A DNA stretch of 64,000 nucleotides from Bacilli bacterium (GTDB lineage: Bacteria; Bacillota_I; Bacilli_A; RF39; UBA660): NCBI GenBank assembly GCA_017548925.1, contig JAFYYX010000001.1, positions 94,829-158,828 of the forward strand, read 5' to 3'. The notes under the pieces are model-generated. The model was not told the origin of the DNA. It saw only the letters and a list, made by a program, of their open reading frames with translations, and did no database searches. The position numbers and the translations under genes were made by a program. Positions 32,567 to 42,239 of the stretch are shown here, in pieces (the stretch's first letter is position 1; the number at the start of each line of letters is the position of its first letter).

Positions 32567-34540
32567 ATGAAATCAAAAAAGAGTAACGGACTTAAAAATT
32601 TATACCCATATATTGTAATTGCTTTAATTTTTATTGGTGTAATGTATTTCTTAAACTTTGGTGGAAAAGAAGTTCATAATTTAACAAGTGGACAACTTAT
32701 TTCTGAAGTAAATAAAGAAACTATTTCATCAATTAAAATTACTCCAAAAAGTAATGAAAGTATATATATTATCGAAGGTACTTTAAAATCTTACGGAAAA
32801 GATGAAAGTTTTAAAGCAAAAGTACTAGAAAAAGACTTATCAATTGTTACAGATTATGCTAACAAATTAGGTAAAAAATATAAAACTGAAAGTGATCCAG
32901 GATCAAGTTCTATTTTATATATAATTGTTAATATTTTACCAATTGTTATCATTGTTATTACTGCATATTTCTTATTTGGAAAACTAGCAAGTTCAAATAA
33001 AAATAGTATGGATTTTGGTAAATCTAAAGCAAAACTTAATGATGGAAACTTTCAAGTTAAATTTAAAGATGTTGCTGGACTTAAAGAAGAAAAAGAAGAA
33101 GTTGAAGAACTTATCGATTTCTTAAAAAATCCAAAAAGATTCCAAAAACTTGGCGCTAGAATTCCAAAAGGAGTTCTACTTGTAGGTCCTCCAGGAACAG
33201 GTAAAACTTTACTTGCTAAAGCTGTTGCTGGTGAAGCTAACGTACCATTTTATTATATAAGTGGTTCAGATTTCGTTGAACTTTTCGTTGGTGTTGGTGC
33301 ATCACGTGTTAGAGATATGTTTAAGGAAGCAAAAAGAAATGCTCCTTGTTTAATCTTTATCGATGAAATCGATGCTGTTGGTCGTCAAAGAGGTACTGGT
33401 CTTGGTGGAGGACACGATGAACGTGAACAAACACTTAACCAATTACTTACTGAAATGGATGGTTTTGGAGCTAATGAAGGTATAATCATTATTGCTGCAA
33501 CAAATAGACCAGACGTACTTGACCCAGCTTTACTTAGACCAGGAAGATTCGATAGACAAGTTACTGTATCACTTCCGGATTCTAAAGAAAGAAAAGCTAT
33601 TTTAGAAGTACATGCTAGAAATAAAATTTTAGCTAAAGATGTTAACTTACAAAATATTGCTGAAAGAACTCCAGGATTTAGTGGAGCAGATATTGAAAAC
33701 TTACTTAATGAAGCTGCACTACTTGCTGTAAGACGTAATAGATCAGATATTTCTATGGACGAAATTGATGAAGCAACTGACCGTGTATTAATGGGACCTG
33801 CTAAAACATCTAGAAAAATAACTGATAAAGAAAAGAAATTAGTTTCATACCATGAAGCAGGACATGCTGTAATTGGTATAAAGTTAGAAGATGCTAATGA
33901 AGTTCATAAGATCACAATTATCCCTCGTGGTGTTGCTGGTGGTTATACTATGATGCTTCCAAAAGAAGAGAAAATTGGTATAGCAACAGAAAGTGAGTTA
34001 CTTGCATCTATCACAGGACTTCTTGGTGGACGTGCTAGTGAAGAAATCTTCTTAAAAGAAATTACAACTGGTGCATCTGATGATTTTAAAAAAGCAACAA
34101 ATATTGCAAGAAGCATGGTTACTGAATATGGTATGAGTGAGCTTGGACCAATGCAATATGAACAAAAATCAGAAGGTGTTTTCTTAGGTAGAGACTATGG
34201 AAAACAAAAGAACTTCTCTGATCAAGTAGCTTTAGAAATTGATAAAGCTACAAGAGACATCATTGAATCTTGTTATGCTAAAGCTAAAAAGATTATTAAA
34301 GATAATGAAGGTTTAGTTCATTTATTAAGTGAAGCACTAATAAAAAATGAAACACTTACTAAAGAACAAATAGAATCTATAGTTGCTACTAATTCACTTG
34401 ACTGTTTAAATGGAGTAACTTCTAGTGAAGAAGGTCTTACTTTAACTGAACTAAAAGCTAGAGCAAAAGAACTTAAAATTAAAGGTTATTCAAAAATGAA
34501 TAAAGAAGAATTAGAAAAAGCAATTAATGAAGAAAAATAA
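32567..34540 (+). CDS. ftsH: ATP-dependent zinc metalloprotease FtsH with SAP/Rho-N-like tail
   Basis: A 657-residue membrane AAA+ protease. Two membrane segments (about 12-28 and 110-128) flank a small external domain. Then Walker A GPPGTGKT, Walker [10 protein letters not shown], the second region of homology ([20 protein letters not shown]) and zinc motif HEAGH (about 427-431). The final ~35 residues ([20 protein letters not shown] then [10 protein letters not shown]) look like a SAP/HeH/Rho-N helix-extended-helix module, not usual in FtsH. It degrades misassembled membrane proteins. Start is 2 bases after tilS. Confidence 0.95.
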   Translation: MKSKKSNGLKNLYPYIVIALIFIGVMYFLNFGGKEVHNLTSGQLISEVNKETISSIKITPKSNESIYIIEGTLKSYGKDESFKAKVLEKDLSIVTDYANKLGKKYKTESDPGSSSILYIIVNILPIVIIVITAYFLFGKLASSNKNSMDFGKSKAKLNDGNFQVKFKDVAGLKEEKEEVEELIDFLKNPKRFQKLGARIPKGVLLVGPPGTGKTLLAKAVAGEANVPFYYISGSDFVELFVGVGASRVRDMFKEAKRNAPCLIFIDEIDAVGRQRGTGLGGGHDEREQTLNQLLTEMDGFGANEGIIIIAATNRPDVLDPALLRPGRFDRQVTVSLPDSKERKAILEVHARNKILAKDVNLQNIAERTPGFSGADIENLLNEAALLAVRRNRSDISMDEIDEATDRVLMGPAKTSRKITDKEKKLVSYHEAGHAVIGIKLEDANEVHKITIIPRGVAGGYTMMLPKEEKIGIATESELLASITGLLGGRASEEIFLKEITTGASDDFKKATNIARSMVTEYGMSELGPMQYEQKSEGVFLGRDYGKQKNFSDQVALEIDKATRDIIESCYAKAKKIIKDNEGLVHLLSEALIKNETLTKEQIESIVATNSLDCLNGVTSSEEGLTLTELKARAKELKIKGYSKMNKEELEKAINEEK

Positions 34541-34565
34541 GCACTTAAATAAGTGCTTTTTTTAT
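34539..34565 (+). terminator. Terminator after ftsH
   Basis: Stem AAGCACTT / AAGTGCTT around AAAT, then T-run; begins at the stop codon. Confidence 0.9.
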
Positions 34566-34643
34566 TTGAAAATATAAAGACAATTTGTAATATTTATGAT
34601 AAAATAACTATTAGTTGAAATAGTCTATAAAGAGGTGGCTAAT

Positions 34644-35429
34644 ATGGCAAAAATTATTTCATTAGTAAATCAAAAAGGTGGAGTAGGAAAAACTACTACT
34701 TCGATTAATTTAGCTGCTGCATTAGGTAAACTTGGTAAGAAAACTTTATTAGTAGATTTAGACCCACAAAGAAATGCAACTACAGGTCTTGGTTATTCTA
34801 ATGGAGATTTTGTTCATGATATATATGAAGTTATTACAAGAAAGATTAATGTTAGGGAAGCTATAATTAAAACTAAGTTTGATAACTTATATCTTCTTCC
34901 GTCAACTTTAAACCTAGCTGGTGTTGAAGTAGAATTTGTAAAAAGAATGTTTGAAGATTCTTCATTTCATCAAAATGAACAATTAAAAATGGCTTTAAAT
35001 GAAATAAGAAATGATTTTGATTATATTATTATAGACTGTATGCCATCACTTGGAATTGCAACCATGAATGTACTTGTTGCTAGTGATTCAGTTATTATTC
35101 CAGTTCAGTGTGAATATTATGCTCTTGATGGTGTTAGTTTAATTTTAAATTCAATTATTATGGTTCAATCAAGTTTAAATCCAAACCTAAGAATTGAAGG
35201 AGTACTTCTAACAATGCTTGATGGAAGAACAAACATTGGACTTAATGTAATAGAAGAAGTAAGATCATACTTTAAAGATAAAACATTTAATACAATCATT
35301 CCAAGATTAGTAAGACTATGTGAAGCGCCTTCACATGGTAAACCAATAAATGTATATGATCCAAATAGTAGAGCTACACAAGCATATGAAAATTTAGCTA
35401 AGGAGGTAATAGATAGAGATGGAAAATAA
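34644..35429 (+). CDS. parA: Chromosome-partitioning ATPase ParA (Soj)
   Basis: A 261-residue Walker-type ATPase: deviant P-loop KGGVGKTTTSINLA (about 9-22), DLDPQRNAT and IIDCMPSLG. ParA/Soj cooperates with ParB to move origins and, in Bacillus, regulates DnaA and sporulation. ATG 34644 lies 6-7 bases after AGAGGTGG; the GTG at 34635 is inside that site. Overlaps parB by 11 bases. No parS-like palindrome (GTTTCACGTGAAAC type) was found in the window. Confidence 0.93.
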   Translation: MAKIISLVNQKGGVGKTTTSINLAAALGKLGKKTLLVDLDPQRNATTGLGYSNGDFVHDIYEVITRKINVREAIIKTKFDNLYLLPSTLNLAGVEVEFVKRMFEDSSFHQNEQLKMALNEIRNDFDYIIIDCMPSLGIATMNVLVASDSVIIPVQCEYYALDGVSLILNSIIMVQSSLNPNLRIEGVLLTMLDGRTNIGLNVIEEVRSYFKDKTFNTIIPRLVRLCEAPSHGKPINVYDPNSRATQAYENLAKEVIDRDGK

Positions 35430-36309
35430 TAATAAGAAAAAAGCCCTAGGAAAAGGATTAGAACAATTATTTTCAAATTCAGTAATTGATTTTGAACAAT
35501 TTGAAAATCAAATTGTTAATGATGCAAAATCATCTGGTGATATCGTTGAAATTAATCTAGATGAAATTAGAGCAAATCCATATCAACCAAGAAAAACATT
35601 TGATGAAGAATCATTAAATGAACTTGCTAAATCTATTTCAGAGTATGGTGTAATTCAACCAATTATTGTTAAAAAATCAATTAAAGGTTACGAAATTGTT
35701 GCTGGTGAGAGAAGAACTAGAGCTGCAAGAATTGCAGGACTTAAAACAATTCCAGCAATCATTAAAGACTTTAACGACAATGACATGATGGAAATAGCTT
35801 TAATTGAAAATATTCAAAGAGAAAATTTAAACCCTATTGAAGAAGCTTTATCGTATGATAATATCATTAGATTAAGAAATTTAACTCAAGAAGAAGTTGC
35901 TGAAAAATTTGGTAAAAGTAGAAGCTATATTACTAATATTTTAGGTTTATTAAAACTTCCTCAATTTACAACAGAACTTGTTTCTCAAGGTAAAATTTCA
36001 ATGGGTCATGCTAAAGTATTAAGTAAACTTGAAGATGATGATTTAATTGATCAACTTGCAACAAGAATAGTAAGAGATGGACTTAGTGTAAGAGAAATAG
36101 AAAATCTTGTTAAAGAAAAAGATTATACTAAGAAAAATAAAGTAGTAAGAACTAATCCGCCAATGTTTAACATTTTTGAAAATGCTATGAGAGAAAAAAT
36201 TGGTACTAAAGTTAAAATTAAAAATAATAAAATTGAAATACCTTTTGATTCAGAAAAGGATTTAGAAAGAATATTAGAAATTATAGACATAACAATTGAT
36301 GGTGAATAA
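35419..36309 (+). CDS. parB: ParB-family partition protein (Spo0J/Noc type)
   Basis: A 296-residue protein with box I (IRANPYQPRKTFDEESL, about 51-67), the CTP-binding GERRTRAARIAGL (about 95-107), a helix-turn-helix (LTQEEVAEKFGKSRSYITNI) and a C-terminal dimerisation region. It begins MENNNKKKALGKGLEQLF, as Spo0J proteins do. Coupled to parA by an 11-base overlap. An mscS-like gene follows 2 bases after its stop. Confidence 0.92.
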   Translation: MENNNKKKALGKGLEQLFSNSVIDFEQFENQIVNDAKSSGDIVEINLDEIRANPYQPRKTFDEESLNELAKSISEYGVIQPIIVKKSIKGYEIVAGERRTRAARIAGLKTIPAIIKDFNDNDMMEIALIENIQRENLNPIEEALSYDNIIRLRNLTQEEVAEKFGKSRSYITNILGLLKLPQFTTELVSQGKISMGHAKVLSKLEDDDLIDQLATRIVRDGLSVREIENLVKEKDYTKKNKVVRTNPPMFNIFENAMREKIGTKVKIKNNKIEIPFDSEKDLERILEIIDITIDGE

Positions 36310-36311
36310 AT

Positions 36312-37112
36312 ATGAAAGAATTTATTGATACATTAAAAGAAAGTGAACTACTAAAATCTTTAATAGCTATTTTAATAGCTATTTTAGTCTATAATGTATT
36401 TAAAATTATTATTCGTATGTTTATTAAAACTGGTAAAAATTCTTTTGAAAGAAAAAGAAGAAATACTGTTGTAAAATTATGTGAAAATATCTTTAAATAT
36501 ATTATTTTAATAGTAGCAATTTTATACATATTAAATACATATGGTATTGATACAAAAAGCTTAGTAGCTGGTATTGGAATTGCCGGAGTTGTTTTAGGTC
36601 TTGCTCTTCAAGATTTATTAAAAGACTTAATTAGTGGACTTTCAATTATTCTAGATAACTATTTTGTTATTGGTGATGTAGTTGAATATGATGGTTTTAC
36701 TGGAGAAGTAATAGAATTTGGTTTAAAATCTACTAAAATTAGAGCATATTCAGGTGAAACATTATCACTAGCAAATAGAAATATTGATAAGATTAGAAAT
36801 TTAAGTCAAAAATCTTCAAATATTTTCATAACTGTTCCAACAGCTTATGAAGTATCCGAAGAAAAAGTAAAAAAAGCATTAAATGATGCCATAAAAGAAA
36901 TAATTAAATCAACTGATGCTGATGATCAATCTGAATATCTTGGTATTGATGAATTTGCAAGTAGTTCTATTAACTACATAATTAAAATTCATTGTCCTCA
37001 AGATAAAAGAATACCAACAAAAAGAGCATCACTTAGTATTATAAAAAGAGTATATGATGAACAAAAAATCAAAATACCATATAATCAATTAGAGGTGCAT
37101 AATGCAAAATAG
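36312..37112 (+). CDS. Small-conductance mechanosensitive channel (MscS family)
   Basis: A 266-residue protein with two or three membrane segments (about 15-35, 55-76, 85-105) and an MscS beta domain (DNYFVIGDVVEYDGFTGEVI, about 113-132; ANRNIDKIRNLSQKS). The pore-lining helix reads VAGIGIAGVVLGLALQDLLK. Such channels release solutes on hypo-osmotic shock. Same position (after parB) as the YkuT/YyaC-region genes in some Bacillota. The downstream gene overlaps by 11 bases. Confidence 0.9.
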   Translation: MKEFIDTLKESELLKSLIAILIAILVYNVFKIIIRMFIKTGKNSFERKRRNTVVKLCENIFKYIILIVAILYILNTYGIDTKSLVAGIGIAGVVLGLALQDLLKDLISGLSIILDNYFVIGDVVEYDGFTGEVIEFGLKSTKIRAYSGETLSLANRNIDKIRNLSQKSSNIFITVPTAYEVSEEKVKKALNDAIKEIIKSTDADDQSEYLGIDEFASSSINYIIKIHCPQDKRIPTKRASLSIIKRVYDEQKIKIPYNQLEVHNAK

Positions 37113-37305
37113 TTATAAATTAAATGATACTGTAATTATGAAAAAACCTCATGCATGTCAGACTAATCTTTGGAAAATAACTAGAGTTGGTGTTGATATC
37201 AAATTAAAATGCGTTAACTGCGGTCGCGAAATAATGTTAGATCGTTTAGAATTTGAAAAAAAATTAAAGAAAGTAGTGAATGAAGATGTTCAGAAAGAAG
37301 TTTAG
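37102..37305 (+). CDS. DUF951 family protein (YyzM-like)
   Basis: A 67-residue protein with KPHACQTNLWKITRVGVDIK then LKCVNCGREIMLDR, the DUF951 signature, with Cys residues that may bind metal. Function unknown. DUF951 genes sit next to parB, ychF or rpsF in many Bacillota, as here. It overlaps the mscS gene by 11 bases and the AbgT-type gene by 26. Confidence 0.9.
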   Translation: MQNSYKLNDTVIMKKPHACQTNLWKITRVGVDIKLKCVNCGREIMLDRLEFEKKLKKVVNEDVQKEV

Positions 37306-38845
37306 TTTCCGTGAAAAAATGACACTCCATCCAATAATGACTCTATTAATATTAATAGGTGTTACTATTGTTATAAGTGGAATTTTATCATTTGTTGGAG
37401 CACAAGTAACATATAACAAAGTTGATTCTAACTTACTTGAATATACTCCATCAACTATTCAAGTTAACTCACTTTTTAGTTTAAGTGGACTTAAGTACAT
37501 ATTTACTAATACCGTACTTAACTTTGTATCTTTTACACCACTTAGTAGTTTAATCATAATCCTTATCGGATTTGGTATTATGGAAAAAAGTGGTTTTTTA
37601 AAAACTGCTATTACACTATTAACTAAAAAAGCTAAGAAGAAAACTGTTACTTTTGTACTTGTTTTAATATCAATACTTCTTAGTTTAACAGGAGACTTAT
37701 CATTTATCGTAATGATACCTCTTGCTGGAGTATTATTTAAATATGGTAAAAGAAATCCTGCTATAGGTATTATAGCTGTATTTGCTGCAATGACTTGTGG
37801 TACAGGTTTATCTATATTCTTAACAAGTATAGATTCATCACTTTTATCACAAACACTTCTTGGAGCAAGTGTTCTTGATTCAAGTTATACAGCATCTACA
37901 TTCTCATTTATATTTATAATGCTTGTATCTATTATTGCTGTTGCAATATTAGTTACTAAAATAACTGAAGAATATACTGCTAAAAAACATTATAAATATG
38001 AATTTGAAGAAACTGAAGAAGATGAAGAACCAATTGGTGAAAAATTAGATCCAAAAGTTAAAAAAGGTTTATTACTTTCATTAATATTTGGTACTTTATA
38101 CTTATTATTCTTTATTTATAATATAATTCCTGGACTTCCTTTTTCTGGAAATTTACTAGATTATAGTCAAGTTCATTATATTGATAAATTATTTAGTTAT
38201 AATTCCTTCTTTAGTAATGGATTCGTATTTATTATTACAATGTTATTTGTTATCTTAGGTTTCTTCTATGGAATCGGTGCAAAAACTATTAAAAATAATA
38301 AAGATTTTAGTGATGCCTTAGGTCATACACTTGATGGAACAGGAAAAATATTAGTTCTTATATTCTTTGCTGCAACATTTGTTAGTATCTTTAAACAAAC
38401 TAACATTGGCCCATATATTGTTGGTTCACTAGCAAACTTTATTTCAAAAAGTGGATTTAGTGGATTTACGCTTATAATTGCAATATTTATTGTTAGTGCT
38501 TTTTCTACAATTTTCTTACCATCATCACTATCTAAATGGGCAATTTTATCAGGATCTATTGTTCCTGTTGCAATGAGTGCTGGAATTTCTCCAGAGTTTT
38601 CACAAGTAATTTTTAGATATGGTGAATGCATGACTATTGGTCTTACTCCATTATTTGCATATTTTGTTATTTATCTAGCTTATCTAGAAAAATATAATCA
38701 AAAATCAAGACCACTTAGTTTATTTGAAACTTTAAAGTATCAAATCCCATATAGTTTATTAACTGGAGTAGTACTATTAATTATCATAATTATATGGTAT
38801 ATTATTGGTCTTCCAATTGGATTTGGAGCAACACCTGTAATTTAG
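37280..38845 (+). CDS. AbgT-family transporter
   Basis: A 521-residue membrane protein with about 11-13 membrane segments and the AbgT start pattern (LHPIMTLLILIGVTIVISGI). GIMEKSGFLKTAI and a re-entrant-like Ser/Pro stretch (IFLPSSLSKWAILSGSIVPV) match the family. AbgT proteins move p-aminobenzoyl-glutamate or act as drug (sulfonamide) exporters; which applies is unknown. Starts at ATG 37280 inside the DUF951 gene; ATG 37286 is an alternative. Confidence 0.85.
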   Translation: MKMFRKKFSFREKMTLHPIMTLLILIGVTIVISGILSFVGAQVTYNKVDSNLLEYTPSTIQVNSLFSLSGLKYIFTNTVLNFVSFTPLSSLIIILIGFGIMEKSGFLKTAITLLTKKAKKKTVTFVLVLISILLSLTGDLSFIVMIPLAGVLFKYGKRNPAIGIIAVFAAMTCGTGLSIFLTSIDSSLLSQTLLGASVLDSSYTASTFSFIFIMLVSIIAVAILVTKITEEYTAKKHYKYEFEETEEDEEPIGEKLDPKVKKGLLLSLIFGTLYLLFFIYNIIPGLPFSGNLLDYSQVHYIDKLFSYNSFFSNGFVFIITMLFVILGFFYGIGAKTIKNNKDFSDALGHTLDGTGKILVLIFFAATFVSIFKQTNIGPYIVGSLANFISKSGFSGFTLIIAIFIVSAFSTIFLPSSLSKWAILSGSIVPVAMSAGISPEFSQVIFRYGECMTIGLTPLFAYFVIYLAYLEKYNQKSRPLSLFETLKYQIPYSLLTGVVLLIIIIIWYIIGLPIGFGATPVI

Positions 38846-38864
38846 TTATTTAAGGAGGGTTTTT

Positions 38865-39965
38865 ATGTCACTTAAAGCTGGAATAGTTGGTTTACCAAAT
38901 GTTGGTAAATCAACTTTATTTAATGCTATAACAAAAAAGAATATTTTAGCTGCAAATTATCCATTTGCAACTATTGATCCAAATGTAGGAATTGTAACGG
39001 TTCCTGACTCTAGATTAGAGTTTCTAGAAGAACTATATATGCCTAAAAGTACAGTTCCAACAACTTTTGAGTTTACTGATATAGCTGGATTAGTTAAAGG
39101 AGCATCATCTGGTGAGGGATTAGGCAATAAATTCTTATCACATATTAGAGAAGTTGATGCTATCGTTGAAGTTGTTAGATGTTTTGATGATGAAAACATT
39201 ACACATGTTGAAGGAAAAACTGATCCACTTAGAGATATCGATATTATAAATGTTGAACTTATTTTATCTGATTTAGAAATTATTGAATCAAGAATCGAAA
39301 AAATTCAAAAGAAAGCAGAGACTACAAAAGATAAAGATGCATTATTTGAAGTTGCTACTTTAACTAAAGCAAGAGAAGCTCTTTTAAATAACAAATCATT
39401 AAGATTACTTGATTTTGATGAAGATGAATTATTAGTTTTAAAACCATTCAATTTTATTACATTAAAACCATTAATTTATGCTGCAAATGTTGATGAGGAA
39501 ACAGCTGTTACCGGAACTAATAATTATGTTGAAATCGTAAGAGAATACGCTAACAAAGAACATTCAGGAGTAATAGTTATGTGTGCTAAAATGGAAAGTG
39601 AACTTGCTGAACTTCCTGATGAAGATAAAAAAGTATTCTTAGAAGAAATGGGCATCAAAAATAGCGGATTAGACAAACTAATTTTTGCAACATATGATCT
39701 TTTAGGACTTGCTACATATTTTACTGCAGGACCAGATGAAGTAAGAGCTTGGACATTTAAAAAAGGTATGAATGCAAAAAAATGTGCCGGAATAATTCAT
39801 ACAGATTTCGAAAAAGGATTTATTAAAGCAGAGATAATGAGTTTTAATGATTTATATGAATTAAAAGATGAAAAAAAGGTTAAAGAAGCTGGCAAATTAA
39901 GACTTGAAGGAAAAGATTATATCATGCAAGATGGAGATATTTGTTACTTCAGATTTAACGTTTAA
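38865..39965 (+). CDS. ychF: Redox-regulated ATPase/GTPase YchF
   Basis: A 366-residue OBG-type P-loop protein: GLPNVGKSTLFNAITKK (about 8-24), DIAGLVKGASSGEGLGN and a C-terminal TGS domain (FTAGPDEVRAWTFKKGMNAK). It prefers ATP and binds ribosomes. Strong ribosome-binding site (AAGGAGGG). In Bacillus the orthologue (yyaF) also lies between parB and rpsF, so synteny is kept. Confidence 0.95.
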   Translation: MSLKAGIVGLPNVGKSTLFNAITKKNILAANYPFATIDPNVGIVTVPDSRLEFLEELYMPKSTVPTTFEFTDIAGLVKGASSGEGLGNKFLSHIREVDAIVEVVRCFDDENITHVEGKTDPLRDIDIINVELILSDLEIIESRIEKIQKKAETTKDKDALFEVATLTKAREALLNNKSLRLLDFDEDELLVLKPFNFITLKPLIYAANVDEETAVTGTNNYVEIVREYANKEHSGVIVMCAKMESELAELPDEDKKVFLEEMGIKNSGLDKLIFATYDLLGLATYFTAGPDEVRAWTFKKGMNAKKCAGIIHTDFEKGFIKAEIMSFNDLYELKDEKKVKEAGKLRLEGKDYIMQDGDICYFRFNV

Positions 39966-39985
39966 TTTTTTAATAAAAATGTACC

Positions 39986-40014
39986 ACTCATGATTGAATA
40001 AATCATGAGTTTTT
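39986..40014 (+). terminator. Terminator after ychF
   Basis: Stem ACTCATGATT / AATCATGAGT with a 5-base loop, TTTT. Confidence 0.88.
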
Positions 40015-40048
40015 GATATTATAAATATACATAATTGGAGTTGAAGTA

Positions 40049-41089
40049 ATGAAGAAAGTTTTAATAATTATTGGTAAAATATTATCATTTATAGGTGTGA
40101 CTATTCTAGGAGTTTTAGTAGCCTTATTACTTATTATAAATATGTTTTGTAATGGCTCATCAGTTAAAGCCAAAGATATGTTTGTTACAACTATTTTGGA
40201 AACAGGACAAGTTAAATTTGTTGTCAATTTATTCTTAAGTAAATCAGAGATTAAAGAAATAGTAGCTCGTAATTCACTTAAGGAAATGAAAACTGAAGTT
40301 GATACTAACTTAATTCAAGTTGCTGATACATCAGATAGAGAACCAATTGTTATTGAAGAAGTAAATGGTGGTACATTTAGAGGTAAAATGATGATTATTG
40401 CTGATCCATCTAGAGTATATGTTGCAACTACTTATCCATGGACTGAATATGGTGAAGAACTTGGGAAAATAGTAGAAAAGAACAATGCAATTGGTGGAGT
40501 TAATGGTGGATTATATGTATCAACTGCTAATAAAGGTGGCCATCCAATTGGTGTTGTTGTAAGTAAAGGAAAAATACAACAAAATAATACTGGTTCATAT
40601 GCTGGATTATATTTAATTGGACTTGATAATAATAATTTACTTAGAATTATAGATGTAACTAAGAAAAGTAAAAGTGCTGTAGAAAAGTTAGTTCAAGAAG
40701 AAGGAATACGTGATGCAGTTACTTTCCAAGATGAATATTCTGATAAGAATAATCACTTTGTTAAGTTAATCATTAATGGCGAAAAACGTGAACTTAATGG
40801 CCTTGGTAGTGGTGCAAATCCTCGTACTGTTATTGGTCAAAGAGCAGATGGAACAATATTACTTTTAGTAACTGATGGTCGTGGTGATGGTGGACATTTA
40901 GGTGCAACAGCATCTGACTTAATTAAAGTTATGAGTGATTATGGAGCTGTTAATGCTGCTAATCTTGATGGAGGATCATCTACATCAATGTATTATAATC
41001 ATGAATATTTAAAAACAAGTGTAACAATGTATTATGCTAACTCATCATGGAAAATTCCTACTGCAGTAGTTGTTGGAGGTGAAGAATAA
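40049..41089 (+). CDS. Phosphodiester glycosidase (NAGPA) family protein, membrane-anchored
   Basis: A 346-residue protein with one N-terminal membrane segment (about 8-32) and an external NAGPA/DUF2233 domain: GGVNGGLYVSTANKGGHPIG (about 150-169), NPRTVIGQRADG and AANLDGGSSTSMYY (about 308-321). The family cleaves phosphodiester bonds between sugars and phosphate, often on teichoic acids or exopolysaccharide. It shares one base with the next gene and is first in a three-gene envelope operon ending in a GT2-GtrA protein. Confidence 0.88.
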   Translation: MKKVLIIIGKILSFIGVTILGVLVALLLIINMFCNGSSVKAKDMFVTTILETGQVKFVVNLFLSKSEIKEIVARNSLKEMKTEVDTNLIQVADTSDREPIVIEEVNGGTFRGKMMIIADPSRVYVATTYPWTEYGEELGKIVEKNNAIGGVNGGLYVSTANKGGHPIGVVVSKGKIQQNNTGSYAGLYLIGLDNNNLLRIIDVTKKSKSAVEKLVQEEGIRDAVTFQDEYSDKNNHFVKLIINGEKRELNGLGSGANPRTVIGQRADGTILLLVTDGRGDGGHLGATASDLIKVMSDYGAVNAANLDGGSSTSMYYNHEYLKTSVTMYYANSSWKIPTAVVVGGEE

Positions 41090-42228
41090 TGGCAAAAAAA
41101 GCTAAAAAGAAAATGTCTTTATATAAAAAATCACTTCTAATATATTCTGGAGTACTTGTAGTATTAATTATTACTCTTCTTGTATATGTATCAATGTGTA
41201 TTAAAGAATATGATAAATATGATTTAGATAACTTTATTAAAAATAGTGTTGCTGACTTATCAAATAAAGATTTAGTAAATATTATTGATGATAAAGCTTT
41301 AACAATTAGTAAATATGAAAACTTTAAATCTAAAAAAGATATTATCAAAGCTATTGATAAATCTTTAGAAGATACTAAAAATATAACTTATAAACAAGTT
41401 GAAGATGAATCAACTGATAAAAAACCTGTTTATGATATTTATTATAATGGTAGTAAAGTATTAAAAATTAAACTTGCTAATAAAGGTCAAATCCAAAAAA
41501 TAAAACTTCTTAACTATACTAAGTGGGAAGTAGTTGATATCAAATCATATATTGAAACAGGATTATATGAAGTAAAAGCAAATATTCCAGAAGATCATAA
41601 ACTTTATATTAATGGTAAAGAAGTTACAGATAAATTAGAATCTCAAAATAAATCTTTAGCACTATTTGCTGAGTATACTGATCTTAAAAAATATAGTGAA
41701 TATGATATTACAGGAATTATAAGTAAACCAAAAGTGGTTGTAAAAAATGCATCAGGCAAAGAAGTAAAACCTGAAATTAAAGATGGTGTTTATACTATCG
41801 AAGAAGAATACTTTAAAACTGACGATAATACTGTAGCTCAATCTAAATTAGTTGAAGAATTTGATGTTTTATCACTTGCTGAAAAATATAGTTTATTCTT
41901 AACTAATGATTTATCTGGTTCATATCATGGTTTTAGCCAATTACAAAAGTATTTAATTGAAGGTACAGAAGTATATAAAATGATGTATAACTGGGCTCAT
42001 GGTGTAGATATTACATTCACATCAAGACATACACTTAAAAAACCTACATTTACTAATGAAAAATTAAGTAATTTTGTAATCTATTCAGATAAAGCATTTA
42101 CTGTTGATGTAACACTTGAAAAGAACATGAAAGTTCTAGGTCAAGATAGAGTTATGAAGATGAATGATAGATTATCTTTTGTATATTATAATGGTGGTTG
42201 GAAATTAATTAATATGGAATCCATCTAG
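41089..42228 (+). CDS. Single-pass membrane protein with TcaA/NTF2-like external region
   Basis: A 379-residue protein with a short Lys-rich cytoplasmic start, one membrane segment (about 14-36) and a long external region. A beta-rich stretch (NIPEDHKLYINGKEVTDKLE) and a C-terminal segment ending MNDRLSFVYYNGGWKLINME look like domains of TcaA-type proteins with NTF2-like folds; this is a loose match. Its start overlaps the NAGPA gene by one base and the GT2-GtrA gene follows after 11 bases, so a joint cell-envelope role is likely. Confidence 0.7.
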   Translation: MAKKAKKKMSLYKKSLLIYSGVLVVLIITLLVYVSMCIKEYDKYDLDNFIKNSVADLSNKDLVNIIDDKALTISKYENFKSKKDIIKAIDKSLEDTKNITYKQVEDESTDKKPVYDIYYNGSKVLKIKLANKGQIQKIKLLNYTKWEVVDIKSYIETGLYEVKANIPEDHKLYINGKEVTDKLESQNKSLALFAEYTDLKKYSEYDITGIISKPKVVVKNASGKEVKPEIKDGVYTIEEEYFKTDDNTVAQSKLVEEFDVLSLAEKYSLFLTNDLSGSYHGFSQLQKYLIEGTEVYKMMYNWAHGVDITFTSRHTLKKPTFTNEKLSNFVIYSDKAFTVDVTLEKNMKVLGQDRVMKMNDRLSFVYYNGGWKLINMESI

Positions 42229-42239
42229 GGGAGTTTTAA

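Noticed and set aside
34600-36400. parS site near parA-parB
   Set aside because: No GTTTCACGTGAAAC-like palindrome was found on reading the region.
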